DNA of 64,000 nt, taken from positions 1,426,001 through 1,490,000 of the forward strand of contig NZ_CP034689.1 in assembly GCF_003994415.1 (NCBI RefSeq). The letters run 5' to 3'. The stretch comes from Achromobacter spanius (GTDB lineage Bacteria > Pseudomonadota > Gammaproteobacteria > Burkholderiales > Burkholderiaceae_B). Shown in pieces: positions 16,307 to 25,600 of the stretch (within the stretch, counting starts at the first letter, position 1; each line of letters begins with the position of its first letter). Made by a program: the position numbers and the translations under genes. The notes beneath the pieces were generated by a model. It did no database searches. It was not told the DNA's origin and worked only from the letters and a program-made list of their open reading frames with translations.

Positions 16307-17122
16307 TCAGGGCGCGACCGGCGCTTCGGCCTGATAGGCCGCATGCAGCAGGGCTAAAAATTCCGGTGCGTCCGGCATGGCCGTATCGCCGATCCGGTTC
16401 ACGGCGATGCCGGGCGTCCACGAATTCATCACGACCGCGCCGCGTAGCGTCGGCAGCGTGTCCAGCTTTACGGACTGCACCCGCTGCGCCACGCCCTTTT
16501 TTTCCAATTGCCGTTGCACGATGCCCATCGTCGTGCCGGTAAGCATCGCGGCGTCCGGCCACACCACGGCCTGTCCGTCCCAGAACGCCAGGTTCCAGAT
16601 TGACGCCTCGCTCAGGCGCCCATGCCGGTCCACGAATGCCGCATCGTCGGCGCCCTGCGCCACGGCCTGGCGCAACAGATAGGTCTTGGCGACTTCGCCG
16701 ACGTGCTTTACAGACGGCAGCATCCGTTCATGCTGCACTGCTGTCAGCGCAAGCGGGCCGGTTGGTCCCGATGACGGCGGCCCCGTCCGCACCAAGATTT
16801 CCGGCCGCACATCGGCCCCCGCCACCGTGAATTCACCGGCTGGCGAATACACGGTCAACACCAGCGATACATCGGCCGGGCCGGCCTGGATGGCGGACCG
16901 CAGCGCATTCAGCAGGACGGCGTCCGGTAATGCCTGTCCAAACATCTGGAGTGACGCCGCGTGCAGGCGCGCCAAATGCAGGTCCAGGCCTCGAACCTGT
17001 CCGTGCCGCACTTGCATTGCCGTGAAGTGGGCATAGCCGGCAAACGCAAGCGGACTCAAATCTGAAACGGTAGCGGGCAGGCCGTTGCGGTGCACGACAT
17101 AGGACGGCGGGTTGGCAGGCAT
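16307..17122 (-). CDS. Aminotransferase class IV family protein
   Basis: A 271-residue PLP-dependent enzyme of fold type IV, the group of branched-chain aminotransferases, D-amino acid aminotransferase and 4-amino-4-deoxychorismate lyase. Visible family features are the likely PLP lysine in GEVAKTYLLRQ (about 158), AAFVDRHGRLSEASIWNLAFW with the conserved Glu and Asn, and the cofactor-contact region TGTTMGIVQRQLEKKG. The N-terminus is short. It is divergent from a GcvA-type LysR gene with a 104-base gap, so that regulator probably controls it. Which of the family reactions it performs cannot be decided. Confidence 0.85.
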   Translation of the reverse strand: MPANPPSYVVHRNGLPATVSDLSPLAFAGYAHFTAMQVRHGQVRGLDLHLARLHAASLQMFGQALPDAVLLNALRSAIQAGPADVSLVLTVYSPAGEFTVAGADVRPEILVRTGPPSSGPTGPLALTAVQHERMLPSVKHVGEVAKTYLLRQAVAQGADDAAFVDRHGRLSEASIWNLAFWDGQAVVWPDAAMLTGTTMGIVQRQLEKKGVAQRVQSVKLDTLPTLRGAVVMNSWTPGIAVNRIGDTAMPDAPEFLALLHAAYQAEAPVAP

Positions 17123-17139
17123 GAACAGGCTCCAAAGTA

Positions 17140-17217
17140 ATCATCAAGTTTTGCCACTATGCGGGATTGCACGTACCTGGGGAAACGAGTTAATTTCGCC
17201 AGATCATCAAATTTGGC
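17140..17217. promoter_or_regulatory. Repeated ATCATCAA motifs in divergent promoter region
   Basis: ATCATCAAGTTTTGCC (17140-17155) and ATCATCAAATTTGGC (17203-17217) are near-identical direct copies 63 bases apart, one close to each divergent start. They are candidate recognition sites for the LysR protein or parts of the two promoters. Confidence 0.5.
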
Positions 17218-17226
17218 TTGAAGATA

Positions 17227-18162
17227 ATGTCTCGCATGCTTCCAGGTACCCGGGCACTGAGAACGTTTGAAGCCGCGGCGCGCCACTTGAACTTCACGCG
17301 TGCCGCCGACGAGGTCGGGCTGACGCCCGCCGCCGTCAGCTATCAAATCAAAGAGATCGAAGAGCAGTTGGACGTTGTGCTGTTCACGCGCACCAGCCGC
17401 AGCATCCAACTGACGCCCGCGGGCAGGGTGCTGTTCGACGCGGCCATCGACGCGCTGGACACCCTGCAACGCGCGGTGGCCAAAGCCCGGCGCTTGAGCC
17501 GGGGGCGGACGACACAGTTGCGGCTGTCCTTGGGCGCGCGTTTTGCCACGCACTGGTTCTTGCCCCGCTTGTCCGAGTTTCGCGCCGCGCATCCCGGGCT
17601 GGAGTTGACGTTCGACATCAGCGACGCTGTGCGCGATTTCGAGGCCGACGACGTGGACGCAGCAGTGCGCTTCGGCGCGGGCGTGTACCCGGGCGCCATC
17701 TCGCATCGGCTGTTCCATACCGTGGTCGCTCCCGTATGCAGTCCGGCCTTGCTTGAGGCCGGCCCCGCCTTGACGTCGCCCCGCGACCTGTTCAGCCGCA
17801 CGCTGTGTTACGTCGACTGCAAGCCCGGCGGCATCGTCTGGCCGAACTGGCCGATGTGGATGGCTGCGGCCGGCATCGATGATTTCGACGATAGCCGTAG
17901 CGTCGCATTCACCGAATCCAGCCACGTAGTGCAAGCGGTGATCGATGGCGGGGCGGTGGGGCTGGTGGAATGGGAACTGGTTGAACGCGATGTGCGCGCG
18001 GGCCGCCTGGTCAGATTGTTTGACGTCGGCGTGCGCGTAGCGCCCGAGTATGCCTATCACCTGGTGTACCCGGCAGGCAGCGATGCAGATCCACGGGTCT
18101 GTGCGTTGCGGGATTGGATGCTGGAAATCGTGCAGGCGGAGCACACGGAGATTGCGCCGTAG
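17227..18162 (+). CDS. LysR-family regulator (GcvA-like)
   Basis: A 311-residue transcription factor. The N-terminal helix-turn-helix (LPGTRALRTFEAAARHLNFT and AADEVGLTPAAVSYQIKEIE, residues 4-48) is followed by the GcvA-type effector domain with LRLSLGARFATHWFLPRLSEF and FDISDAVRDFEADDVDAAVRFG. GcvA-like proteins sense amino acids or related ligands. It is divergent from the class IV aminotransferase gene, its most likely target. ATG 17227 is preferred to the in-frame TTG at 17218, since the family normally starts close to the LPG/LNAL motif. Confidence 0.9.
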   Translation: MSRMLPGTRALRTFEAAARHLNFTRAADEVGLTPAAVSYQIKEIEEQLDVVLFTRTSRSIQLTPAGRVLFDAAIDALDTLQRAVAKARRLSRGRTTQLRLSLGARFATHWFLPRLSEFRAAHPGLELTFDISDAVRDFEADDVDAAVRFGAGVYPGAISHRLFHTVVAPVCSPALLEAGPALTSPRDLFSRTLCYVDCKPGGIVWPNWPMWMAAAGIDDFDDSRSVAFTESSHVVQAVIDGGAVGLVEWELVERDVRAGRLVRLFDVGVRVAPEYAYHLVYPAGSDADPRVCALRDWMLEIVQAEHTEIAP

Positions 18163-18318
18163 ACAACACCATTCGCGGCATTGGTTCCATCAATAGAACA
18201 GTTTGTTCCGTCCGAAATCGGCGGTTTTGATGCTTGCGCTAGTGCAAGCGTCACGGTCCTGCCGTTAGAATTCCTTCCCATATCACCCCCTATCTACCAG
18301 TCGAAAGGTCAAAGTCAC

Positions 18319-18918
18319 ATGAGCAACGCTTATCTCGACGCACTGAAAAAGCGCCGTACGCAGTATTCGCTGGGCCGCAACGTGTCGGCCTCCAAGGAAG
18401 AGCTGGCTGCCCTGATCCAGGACGCGATCAAGCACAGCCCGTCGTCGTTCAACTCGCAAAGTTCGCGCGCCGTCATCCTGTTTGGCGAGGAAAGCGTGAA
18501 GCTGTGGGACCTGACCATTGAGGAAGTGCGCAAGGTGGCGCCGGCCGAAGGTTTCGACAAGACCGAAGCCAAGCTCAAGAGCTTTGCTGCCGGCGTTGGC
18601 ACCGTGCTGTTCTTCGAAGACCAGGATGTGGTGCGCAGCCTGCAAGAGAAGTTTGCCCTGTACGCCGACAACTTCCCGGTGTGGTCGGAACAGGCGGGCG
18701 GCATGGCCCAACTGTCGGTCTGGTCGACCCTGGCCAACGCCGACGTCGGCGCCAGCCTGCAACACTACAACCCGCTGATTGACGGCGTGGTGGCGCGTGA
18801 ATGGAACGTGCCCGCGTCGTGGAAGCTGCGCGCGCAAATGCCTTTCGGCTCGAACGAAAACGGCTTTGGCGACAAGCCCTTCATGGACGACGCCGAGCGT
18901 TTCCGCGTGGTCGGCTGA
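18319..18918 (+). CDS. Nitroreductase family protein (Frm2/Hbn1-like)
   Basis: A 199-residue FMN-dependent oxidoreductase of the small nitroreductase-like group. Features: N-terminal LDALKKRRTQYSLGRNVS (FMN phosphate-binding Arg residues), IKHSPSSFNSQSSRAVILFG (residues about 40-59), and the WSEQAGGMAQLSVWSTLANADVGASLQHYNP helix in the dimer interface (about 124-154). The C-terminal LRAQMPFGSNENGFGDKP contains the conserved glycine-rich cofactor loop. Members reduce quinones or nitroaromatics with NAD(P)H in the cytoplasm. The ATG at 18319 fits the family start. A terminator follows, so it is monocistronic. Confidence 0.9.
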   Translation: MSNAYLDALKKRRTQYSLGRNVSASKEELAALIQDAIKHSPSSFNSQSSRAVILFGEESVKLWDLTIEEVRKVAPAEGFDKTEAKLKSFAAGVGTVLFFEDQDVVRSLQEKFALYADNFPVWSEQAGGMAQLSVWSTLANADVGASLQHYNPLIDGVVAREWNVPASWKLRAQMPFGSNENGFGDKPFMDDAERFRVVG

Positions 18919-18966
18919 TCAGCCTGAATCGGGCGGTGCACGCCACCTGAGGATTCCCGCGCTATC

Positions 18967-19003
18967 AACCCGCACTTGCCCGACAGGGACGTGCGGGTTT
19001 TTT
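18967..19003 (+). terminator. Rho-independent terminator after nitroreductase gene
   Basis: AACCCGCAC (18967-18975) pairs with GTGCGGGTT (18991-18999) and is followed by T residues to 19003. The 15-base loop is somewhat long. Confidence 0.85.
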
Positions 19004-19127
19004 CATGTCGCGCGATCGGCAAGCGGGTGTTCCTGACGTGCATAATGGTCGCTTGACCTGCCCGGGTCGCAGGGGCCGGGCACGCCCTACCGCGCGGCAA
19101 GCACTGCGCGTTTCGAGGAGACACGTT

Positions 19128-20183
19128 ATGGATCCGATACTTGCCGGACTGTCGAATTCATTGCCTCAAGCCAAGACGGTTGAGCAATTGACCCGCCCGC
19201 TGCTGGATATGTTGGGCAGCGTCACCGGGCTGGAATCCACCTACCTGACCGCCATCGACCTGAAAGCCGATTTGCAGCATGTGCGTTTCGCCCGCAACGT
19301 GGGCCAGATGCAGATTCCCGAAGGACTGTCGGTGCCGTGGTCGGACACGCTATGCAAACGGGCGTTGGAAGAAGGGCGCATGTGCACAAGCGATGTCGCC
19401 GCCTGTTGGTCGGATTCCGATGCCGCGCGCCAGTTGGGCATCCAGACCTACGTGAGCGCGCCCGTGCGCACGGACGAAGGCATGTTGCTTGGCACACTGT
19501 GCGCGGCCAGTGCGAAACAACATCAGATCCCGCCGCAGGCCGAGGCCGTGTTGAAGCTGTTTTCCAACGTGATTGCCAATTTTCTGGAACGTGAAATGTT
19601 GATGGAGCAGTTGCAGGCCGCGAATGTTCGACTGCTGTCCTACGCCCTGACAGATCCGTTGACGGGCCTGCCCAATCGCCGCGCCCTATACGAAGAACTG
19701 GAACGGCTGGAAAAACGTGCGCTGCGCGAAGGCGGCAGCGTGCTGGTCGGTCTAATTGACCTGGACGGGTTCAAGGGTATCAACGACACCTACGGCCACC
19801 AGCAGGGCGATGTGTTCCTGCAAGAGATTTCCCGGCGATTGGCCAGCACCCTGCGCACGTCCGACATGCTGGGCCGCATCGGCGGCGACGAGTTTGTGCT
19901 GATCGGCCCCGGCCCCGTCATCGAACGCGGCAATATCGGCCCGGGCGGCGAGGCGCAACGCGGCGAAGCCGAAGACGCCGCCCGCGCGCTGGAAGAACGC
20001 GCCACGGCGGCCACCATCGGCCGCTATCAACTGGGCGATGCGGCCGTGCTTTATGAAGGCGCCAGCGTCGGCGTGGTGGCGGTCGACCCGCGCGGCCTGG
20101 ACGCTGAAGCCGCGGTCCGTCTGGCCGATGCACGCATGTACGACATCAAGCGGGCGCGCAAAGGGGCGCGGACGATACATTGA
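19128..20183 (+). CDS. Diguanylate cyclase with GAF sensor domain
   Basis: A 351-residue cytoplasmic protein that should make cyclic di-GMP. Residues about 15-165 form a GAF domain (MLGSVTGLESTYLTAID, QTYVSAPVRTDEGMLLGTLC); a short coiled linker (about 165-180) joins it to a GGDEF domain starting LTDPLTGLPNRRAL. The active-site loop is intact GGDEF at 252-256, and the RTSD inhibitory I-site stands exactly five residues before it (243-246), so product inhibition is expected. An unusual insertion of about 25 residues (VIERGNIGPGGEAQRGEAED) follows the active-site strand. GAGGAG precedes the ATG at 19128. Confidence 0.93.
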   Translation: MDPILAGLSNSLPQAKTVEQLTRPLLDMLGSVTGLESTYLTAIDLKADLQHVRFARNVGQMQIPEGLSVPWSDTLCKRALEEGRMCTSDVAACWSDSDAARQLGIQTYVSAPVRTDEGMLLGTLCAASAKQHQIPPQAEAVLKLFSNVIANFLEREMLMEQLQAANVRLLSYALTDPLTGLPNRRALYEELERLEKRALREGGSVLVGLIDLDGFKGINDTYGHQQGDVFLQEISRRLASTLRTSDMLGRIGGDEFVLIGPGPVIERGNIGPGGEAQRGEAEDAARALEERATAATIGRYQLGDAAVLYEGASVGVVAVDPRGLDAEAAVRLADARMYDIKRARKGARTIH

Positions 20184-20231
20184 GGGCTTCTTCAAGCGCA
20201 TGCCGGCGCACGGAACGCCGTTCTCCCAATT

Positions 20232-20415
20232 CGTAGGATGGGTGAAGCGCGAGATGCCAGCGACAAGAACGCCACCGCCTCAACGCGCGCAACCCATCAG
20301 GCAGCATCGCGGTTCTTTTAATCTTCCGTCACAACGCAACGTCTGTTTGATGGGTTGCGCGCGTTGAGGCGCTTGGGTTTTTGCCTTGAGTCTTTCGCGC
20401 TTCACCCATCCTACG
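20232..20415. repeat. Nested inverted-repeat element (184 bp, MITE-like)
   Basis: Outer arms of 21 bases (20232-20252 and 20395-20415, starting CGTAGGATGGGTGAAGC) are perfect inverted copies. Inner arms of 23 bases (20277-20299 and 20348-20370, containing TGATGGGTTGCGCGCG) are also perfect. The two nested palindromes would fold into one long hairpin. No reading frame is convincing. A half-copy sits at 59334-59400. The structure suggests a non-autonomous repeat family. Confidence 0.85.
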
Positions 20416-20456
20416 CCGTGCCCATCATCGATACCCGCGCTCTGCCGCCGACCACT

Positions 20457-20600
20457 TCAACGTCTTGCGCCACTTGCCGCCTTGCTGGCGCCGCGGGCCT
20501 TGTCCAGCGAGGGCACGGTGGTGTCTGCCCATGCTGAAGGCTCGTGCAGCGCGCAGGCCAACAGGGGGGACAACAATAGCGAGGCGAGACGGATGCGCAT
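20457..20600 (-). CDS. Possible small exported protein or gene remnant
   Basis: A 47-codon frame with a clear signal-like start MRIRLASLLLSPLLACALHE and the possible cleavage SAWA before DTTVPSLDKARG. It stops soon after, and a continuation with coding character appears in another frame (VEVVGGRARV), which suggests a truncated or frameshifted gene. No ribosome binding site is evident upstream of 20600. The neighbouring repeat element lies just beyond its 3' end. No family is recognised. Confidence 0.3.
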   Translation of the reverse strand: MRIRLASLLLSPLLACALHEPSAWADTTVPSLDKARGASKAASGARR

Positions 20601-20774
20601 GGGTCGGGAGCGGGTCTCGGTGAAGGAAGTCGGCGCAGGATAGCCCGGGTGCCCGTTTCAGAGCGTTGAACTCTGTTTCTATTCTGTAAGTGGATTTCAT
20701 GCAGAATGGCGCGCTGCGCTTTCGGCACTAGCCGCAAAGCCAAACCGGCAGCCCTTGCAAGAGAGAAGAATGCA

Positions 20775-21623
20775 ATGACATTGGCACGTTCCGCATGTTC
20801 CGCAGGTTTCGCAGTAAAGGGCCTGTTGCTGGCCGGCGTTTTCGCGCTGTCCGCGCCGGCGATGGCGATCAATTGCGCCAAGGCTGGCACCGCCGTCGAA
20901 AAGCTGATCTGCGCCGACAAGGCGACGGTAGCGGCTGATGCCGGGCTGAACCGCGCTTACCAGGCGATCTTGAAGCAGGCGCCGGACGACAGCATCCGCG
21001 CGATGCTGGTCGCCAGCCAGAAGCGGTGGCTTGAAGCGCGTGACCGCGCGCTGGACCGCCTGCTCACGGACCAGGACGCCGTGCCGGATGACAAGACCGC
21101 GGGCGAGATTGCGCGCGAACTGATCGAGAACCGCCGCGCGCAGTTCCAGGAAACCGGCAAAGGGTCCGCCACGCCCACCATGATTCGCCGGGCGGTTCAG
21201 CAGCAGCAGTTCCAGTCCCAATTCACGGGCGGCGCGTTCGCGGGCTATTGGACGTCTTGCGACGTGCTGCCGCGTGATTACGTCGACTACGCCTGCTTCG
21301 CGATTCGCCACTACCAGAACAACGATCGCGTGTGCTCGGTGGACGAATCCTGGGCGTCCGGGGCGGTCTACACCAAGCGCTACGTCGCCAATGTGGTTAA
21401 CGGCAAACCGCGAGTCATCGCGTCCTGCTCGTTCAATAGTGCCGACGAAGCCTGCGCCACCGTCGGCGATACGAAGGCGAATTGGAACCGGGAGCCGGAA
21501 GCGCCGAAATATGTGTATGCCGACACGCCCTTGCCGAAGGTGGATGGCGAAATCGATGCGTCGGACGATGCCGAGTGGGTGCAGGCCTGCCTGACGAACC
21601 CGGCGTATCCGCCAGTGCAATAA
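20775..21623 (+). CDS. Secreted protein with N-terminal LprI (DUF1311) domain
   Basis: A 282-residue exported protein with a signal peptide ending SAPAMA. The mature start INCAKAGTAVEKLICADKAT and the following DAGLNRAYQAILKQ...VASQKRWLEARDR (about 35-100) are the lysozyme-inhibitor-like LprI domain with its paired cysteines. The C-terminal 150 residues contain further cysteines (WTSCDVLP, DYACFAIRHY, CSFNSADEAC) and are not assigned. The ATG at 20775 is preferred to 20706 because it begins the signal peptide and has GAGAGAAG upstream. A role in protection from host lysozyme is a possibility known for M. tuberculosis LprI, not shown here. Confidence 0.82.
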   Translation: MTLARSACSAGFAVKGLLLAGVFALSAPAMAINCAKAGTAVEKLICADKATVAADAGLNRAYQAILKQAPDDSIRAMLVASQKRWLEARDRALDRLLTDQDAVPDDKTAGEIARELIENRRAQFQETGKGSATPTMIRRAVQQQQFQSQFTGGAFAGYWTSCDVLPRDYVDYACFAIRHYQNNDRVCSVDESWASGAVYTKRYVANVVNGKPRVIASCSFNSADEACATVGDTKANWNREPEAPKYVYADTPLPKVDGEIDASDDAEWVQACLTNPAYPPVQ

Positions 21624-21636
21624 GCCAGTACCGGGT

Positions 21637-22407
21637 TCAGTCCACCTTCCAGCCCCACTTCTTGAAGATCGCTTTGCCGTCATCCGAGGCCAGGTAATCC
21701 ACAAACGCCTGCGCCTGCGGATGCTGCTTGCCACGTTGCGTCACCACAGCGCCCGCGTCGCGATAGATGCGGTACGGTTGTTCGACCTCCACCATGCTGG
21801 CCAATGCCGGGTTCGACACCTGCCAGATATTCCAGATCAGCCAGGCGTCGATGCTCTTGTCTTCCGTCCATTGCGTGCGTGCCATGGCGCTGTTGGCGGC
21901 TTCGGGCAAGACCAGGTTGGCGCGGAACGCGCGCACCGTTTCAATGTTGCCCAAGCGGCCCGCCACGTCTTCCCACAAGCCTGTTTGCCCCGCACCCGCC
22001 ACGGCCATCACCTTGATGCCGGGCTTCAGCAAATCCTTGAAGCCGCTGATGCCCTTGGGGTTGCCCGGGCGCACCAATATCGCTGACGGGCGCAGGTACA
22101 GCGTGCGTGCGTCGCGGAGGTCGAACACGCCGGGCAGGGCGCTGGCAAAGCCGCTCATCATGTTCTCGGCACCGCTGAACAGCACGTCGGCGTCTTGCTT
22201 GGCTTTGCCTGCCCAAGCGGGCGTGGGCCCGGCGGTGATGTGGACCTTGACGCCATGCGACCTGCCGAACGCTTCGGCGGCTTCCTTCATGGCGGGGGCT
22301 GGGCCGCCAGGGCCGTAGACATTCAGGTCCTGTGCGGCCCACGCAGTCGAGACCGACAGGAAGGCCAACGCGGCGAGGCCGCGGGCATAGGCTGTTAACG
22401 ACTTCAT
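21637..22407 (-). CDS. Orphan ModA-like periplasmic binding protein
   Basis: A 256-residue exported protein with a signal peptide ending STAWA and mature start AQDLNVYGPGGPAPAMKEAA. The fold pattern (DVLFSGAENMMSGFA, ILVRPGNPKGISGFKDLLKPGIKV, AFVDYLASDDGKAIFKKWGW) matches type 2 extracellular solute-binding proteins of the molybdate/sulfate ModA-like group. No permease or ATPase gene is adjacent, so the partner is unknown. ATG 22407 is chosen because GAGGTG stands just upstream; 22422 would add five residues. It is convergent with the LprI-domain gene, with 13 bases between the stops. Confidence 0.85.
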   Translation of the reverse strand: MKSLTAYARGLAALAFLSVSTAWAAQDLNVYGPGGPAPAMKEAAEAFGRSHGVKVHITAGPTPAWAGKAKQDADVLFSGAENMMSGFASALPGVFDLRDARTLYLRPSAILVRPGNPKGISGFKDLLKPGIKVMAVAGAGQTGLWEDVAGRLGNIETVRAFRANLVLPEAANSAMARTQWTEDKSIDAWLIWNIWQVSNPALASMVEVEQPYRIYRDAGAVVTQRGKQHPQAQAFVDYLASDDGKAIFKKWGWKVD

Positions 22408-22603
22408 TGCATGACACCTCATTCAAGTTCCGCCGAATTGCGGCGTGCCATTCGAACAGACGACGCGCATCGCGTGAATATTCCCTTTCACCTGCAAATC
22501 TTTCTGTTTTGAGAGGGGGGAGGCGTCTTCGCGTTTTAAAATCCCGCATTGCAGATTTTCGCTGCCGGCGTCGGCCAGCGCGGAACCGAACCGAGAGATA
22601 TCG

Positions 22604-25600
22604 ATGGATAAGCGACAAGACCTGGAACCACAGGTGATCCAGGAAGGCGCGGCGCAGGCCGGCACGATGCAGACCGACGTGGTGCACACCACGCGGTTGA
22701 ACACGTCAGACGCCATCATCATCGACATCGACGCCGACTCCACGCTGGGCTACGCCTCGATTCAGAACGCGGTTCCGATCGTTCGGACGTTGCGCGTGAC
22801 GAATCGCTCGGCGCACACCTTCGAGAATATTGAAGTCCGCCTCCGCTGCAACCCCGCTTTTGCCCAACCGGTGACGCTGCGCTTTGACGTGTTGGTGCCC
22901 GGAGAAATCCGCCGGATTTCCCCGCTGGACCTGACGCCTGACCACAGCTACGTGGCCGACTTGCAAGAAGCCGTGCGCGCCAGCATCGACGTCGTGGTGC
23001 AGTCAGGCACGCAGGAAATCGGTCGGGCTTCACAAGCGATTTCCGTGCTGGCGTACGACCAATGGGCCGGCACGCGCGCCTTGCCGGAATTGCTGGCGGC
23101 GTTTTCCATGCCGAACAATCCGGCCGTGGACGGGCTGATCGGCAAGGCGTCCAAGCTGCTGCGCGCGCAGCACGCCGATCTGCAGATGAACGGCTACCAG
23201 TCCAAAAGCCGCGACGTTGTGTGGAAGCAGGTGTCCGCCATCTACAGCACGCTGGCGGCCGAATCGCTGCATTACGCCGAGCCGCCCGCCTCGTTTGGCG
23301 TGGACGGCCAGAAGATCCGCACGCCGGACCGCATCATGGACGCACGGGTCGCAACGTGTCTGGACTTGGCGATGCTGTTCTCGTCCTGCCTGGAGCAAGC
23401 CGGCTTGCGCCCGGTCATCCTGATGAAGGACGGGCACGCCTGGGTGGGCGTGTGGTTGCATCAGGCCTGCTTTGCAGACCCGTTGACGGACGACGTGCAG
23501 GCGGTAAGAAAGCGCGTGGACAGCGGCGAATTCCTGGTCTTCGAAACGACCGGCATCGCGCAGCATCCCAACTTCCGGCCGTCGTTGCGGCGCGCGCTGG
23601 AGCAGGGCGCGGCGCATTTGCGCGAAGAGGGCACCTTTCGCTACGCCATCGACGTGCATCGCGCGCGTGAATTGCAGATCAAGCCGCTGCCGTCGCGTGG
23701 GGTGTCGGTTGCGCCGACAGATGCGGATGACGCCGAGCTACCCGCCGCCATCGAACCCACCCCCGACCTGCCGCCGCTGGACCCGGAGTTCGTGATCAGC
23801 CTGGAGCCCGCCGACGACACGCCGGAAGGCCGGCTGGCCAAGTGGAAATCGCGCCTGTTGGACCTGACGTTGCGCAACCGTCTGCTGAATTTCAAGCTGA
23901 CCAAGTCCACCTTGCCGCTCGTCGTGCCGGATCTGGCCAAGTTGGAAGACGCCATTGTCGATGGCAGCGAATTCCGCATACGCCCGTTGCCCGCCGCCTT
24001 GATGGACGGCAGCGATCCGCGCATGGCCGAGGTGCACGTGGGCCGGGGCGGCCGCGCACCGCTGGACGATATGGCGCTGGACGCATTGGGCAACAAGGAA
24101 TTGATTGCGCGCGTCACGCAGGAAGCGCTGGACGCCAACCTGCTGACCATCTTCGGCGCGGCGCGCACCGGGCAGGAAGAGGGCGGCGCCAACACGCTGT
24201 ACCTGGCGATGGGCATGCTGCGCTGGACCGAAAGCCCTGGCGCGGAAAGCGCGCATCTGGCGCCGCTGATCCTGGTGCCGGTGTCGTTGCAACGGCAGTC
24301 GGTGCGCAGCGGCTTCCGGTTGGTGCGCCACGACGACGAGACCATCATCAACCCCACGTTGTTGCAGATGCTGCGCAACAACTACGAGCTGCGCATTCCG
24401 GGCCTGGACGTCCTGCCCGCCGACGACAAGGGCGTGGACGTAGCGCGCGTGTTGCAGGCGTTCCGGCTGGCCGTGCGGGAAATCGCGGGTTGGGAGGTGC
24501 TGGAACAGGTGCATCTGGGGATCTTCTCGTTCACCAAGTACCTGATGTGGAAAGACCTGCAAGACCGCACCGAGCAGTTGAAAGCCAACCGCGTCGTCAG
24601 ACATCTGATCGATCACCCCGGGCAGGCGTTTGCAAAAGAACCGTTTGATCAACGCTTTGATCGCCTGGACGACAGCTACAAACCCGAAGACCTGTTGACG
24701 CCGCTGCTATCCGATTCGTCGCAGTTGAAGGCGATCTGCGCGGTGGACGCGGGTCGCGATCTGGTGCTGGAAGGGCCGCCGGGCACGGGCAAGAGCCAGA
24801 CCATCACGAACCTGATCGCGCATCTGCTGGCGCGCGGCAAGACGGTGTTGTTCGTCTCGGAAAAAATGGCCGCGCTGGAAGTGGTGCATCGCCGTTTGGC
24901 CAATATCGGACTTGGCCCGTTCTGCCTGGAACTGCACTCGTCCAAGGCTCGAAAATCCGAGGTGCTGCAACAGCTTGGAAAGGCGCTGGACCACAGCGGC
25001 CAGCGCACCGGCGATGATTGGGCGCGTGAAGCCGAGCGCCTGACCGTGCTGCGCCAGGACTTGAACGGTTTGGTCGACGCGCTGCATCACACGCATGCCA
25101 ACGGCCTGACGGTGTATGACGCCATCGGCACCTGCATCCAGAACGCGGGCAAGGAGCCGTCACCGATGTTCTGGGCCGACGCGCAGGCGCATCAAGTCAA
25201 AGACCTGGCGCAATTGCGCGAGACCGCGCGTCGCATGTCGACCTTGTCCAAGGAACTTGGCGTGCTGCATGGCCATCCGCTGGCGCACATCGGCATGGCC
25301 GAATGGAGCCCCAGTTGGCAAGACGCGTTGTTGGCCGCGGCGCAGGCGCTGGAGCAAGCGGTGGCAGGCTTCCAGGCGCAGGCAGAGGCTGCGGGCGAGG
25401 GGCTTGGGTTACCGGCGCAAGGCTTGAGCCTGGATTCCTATGCACATCTGGATCAGTTGATCGACGTGCTGCTTGCCGCGCCCCAAGTGCCTGCGGGCCT
25501 GGCCACGCAAGCGCACGACCCCGCCGCCCGCTTTCAGGTGCAGGCGCTGGCCCGCCACGGTTTGGCGCGCAACGCGCATTGGGCGCAGGTGGGCGCGCAA

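Noticed and set aside
18163..18318. HxlR or MarR-type operator (GTTCCAT / GTTCCGT) before the nitroreductase gene
   Set aside because: The half-sites are short and imperfect; no regulator gene is adjacent on a divergent strand.
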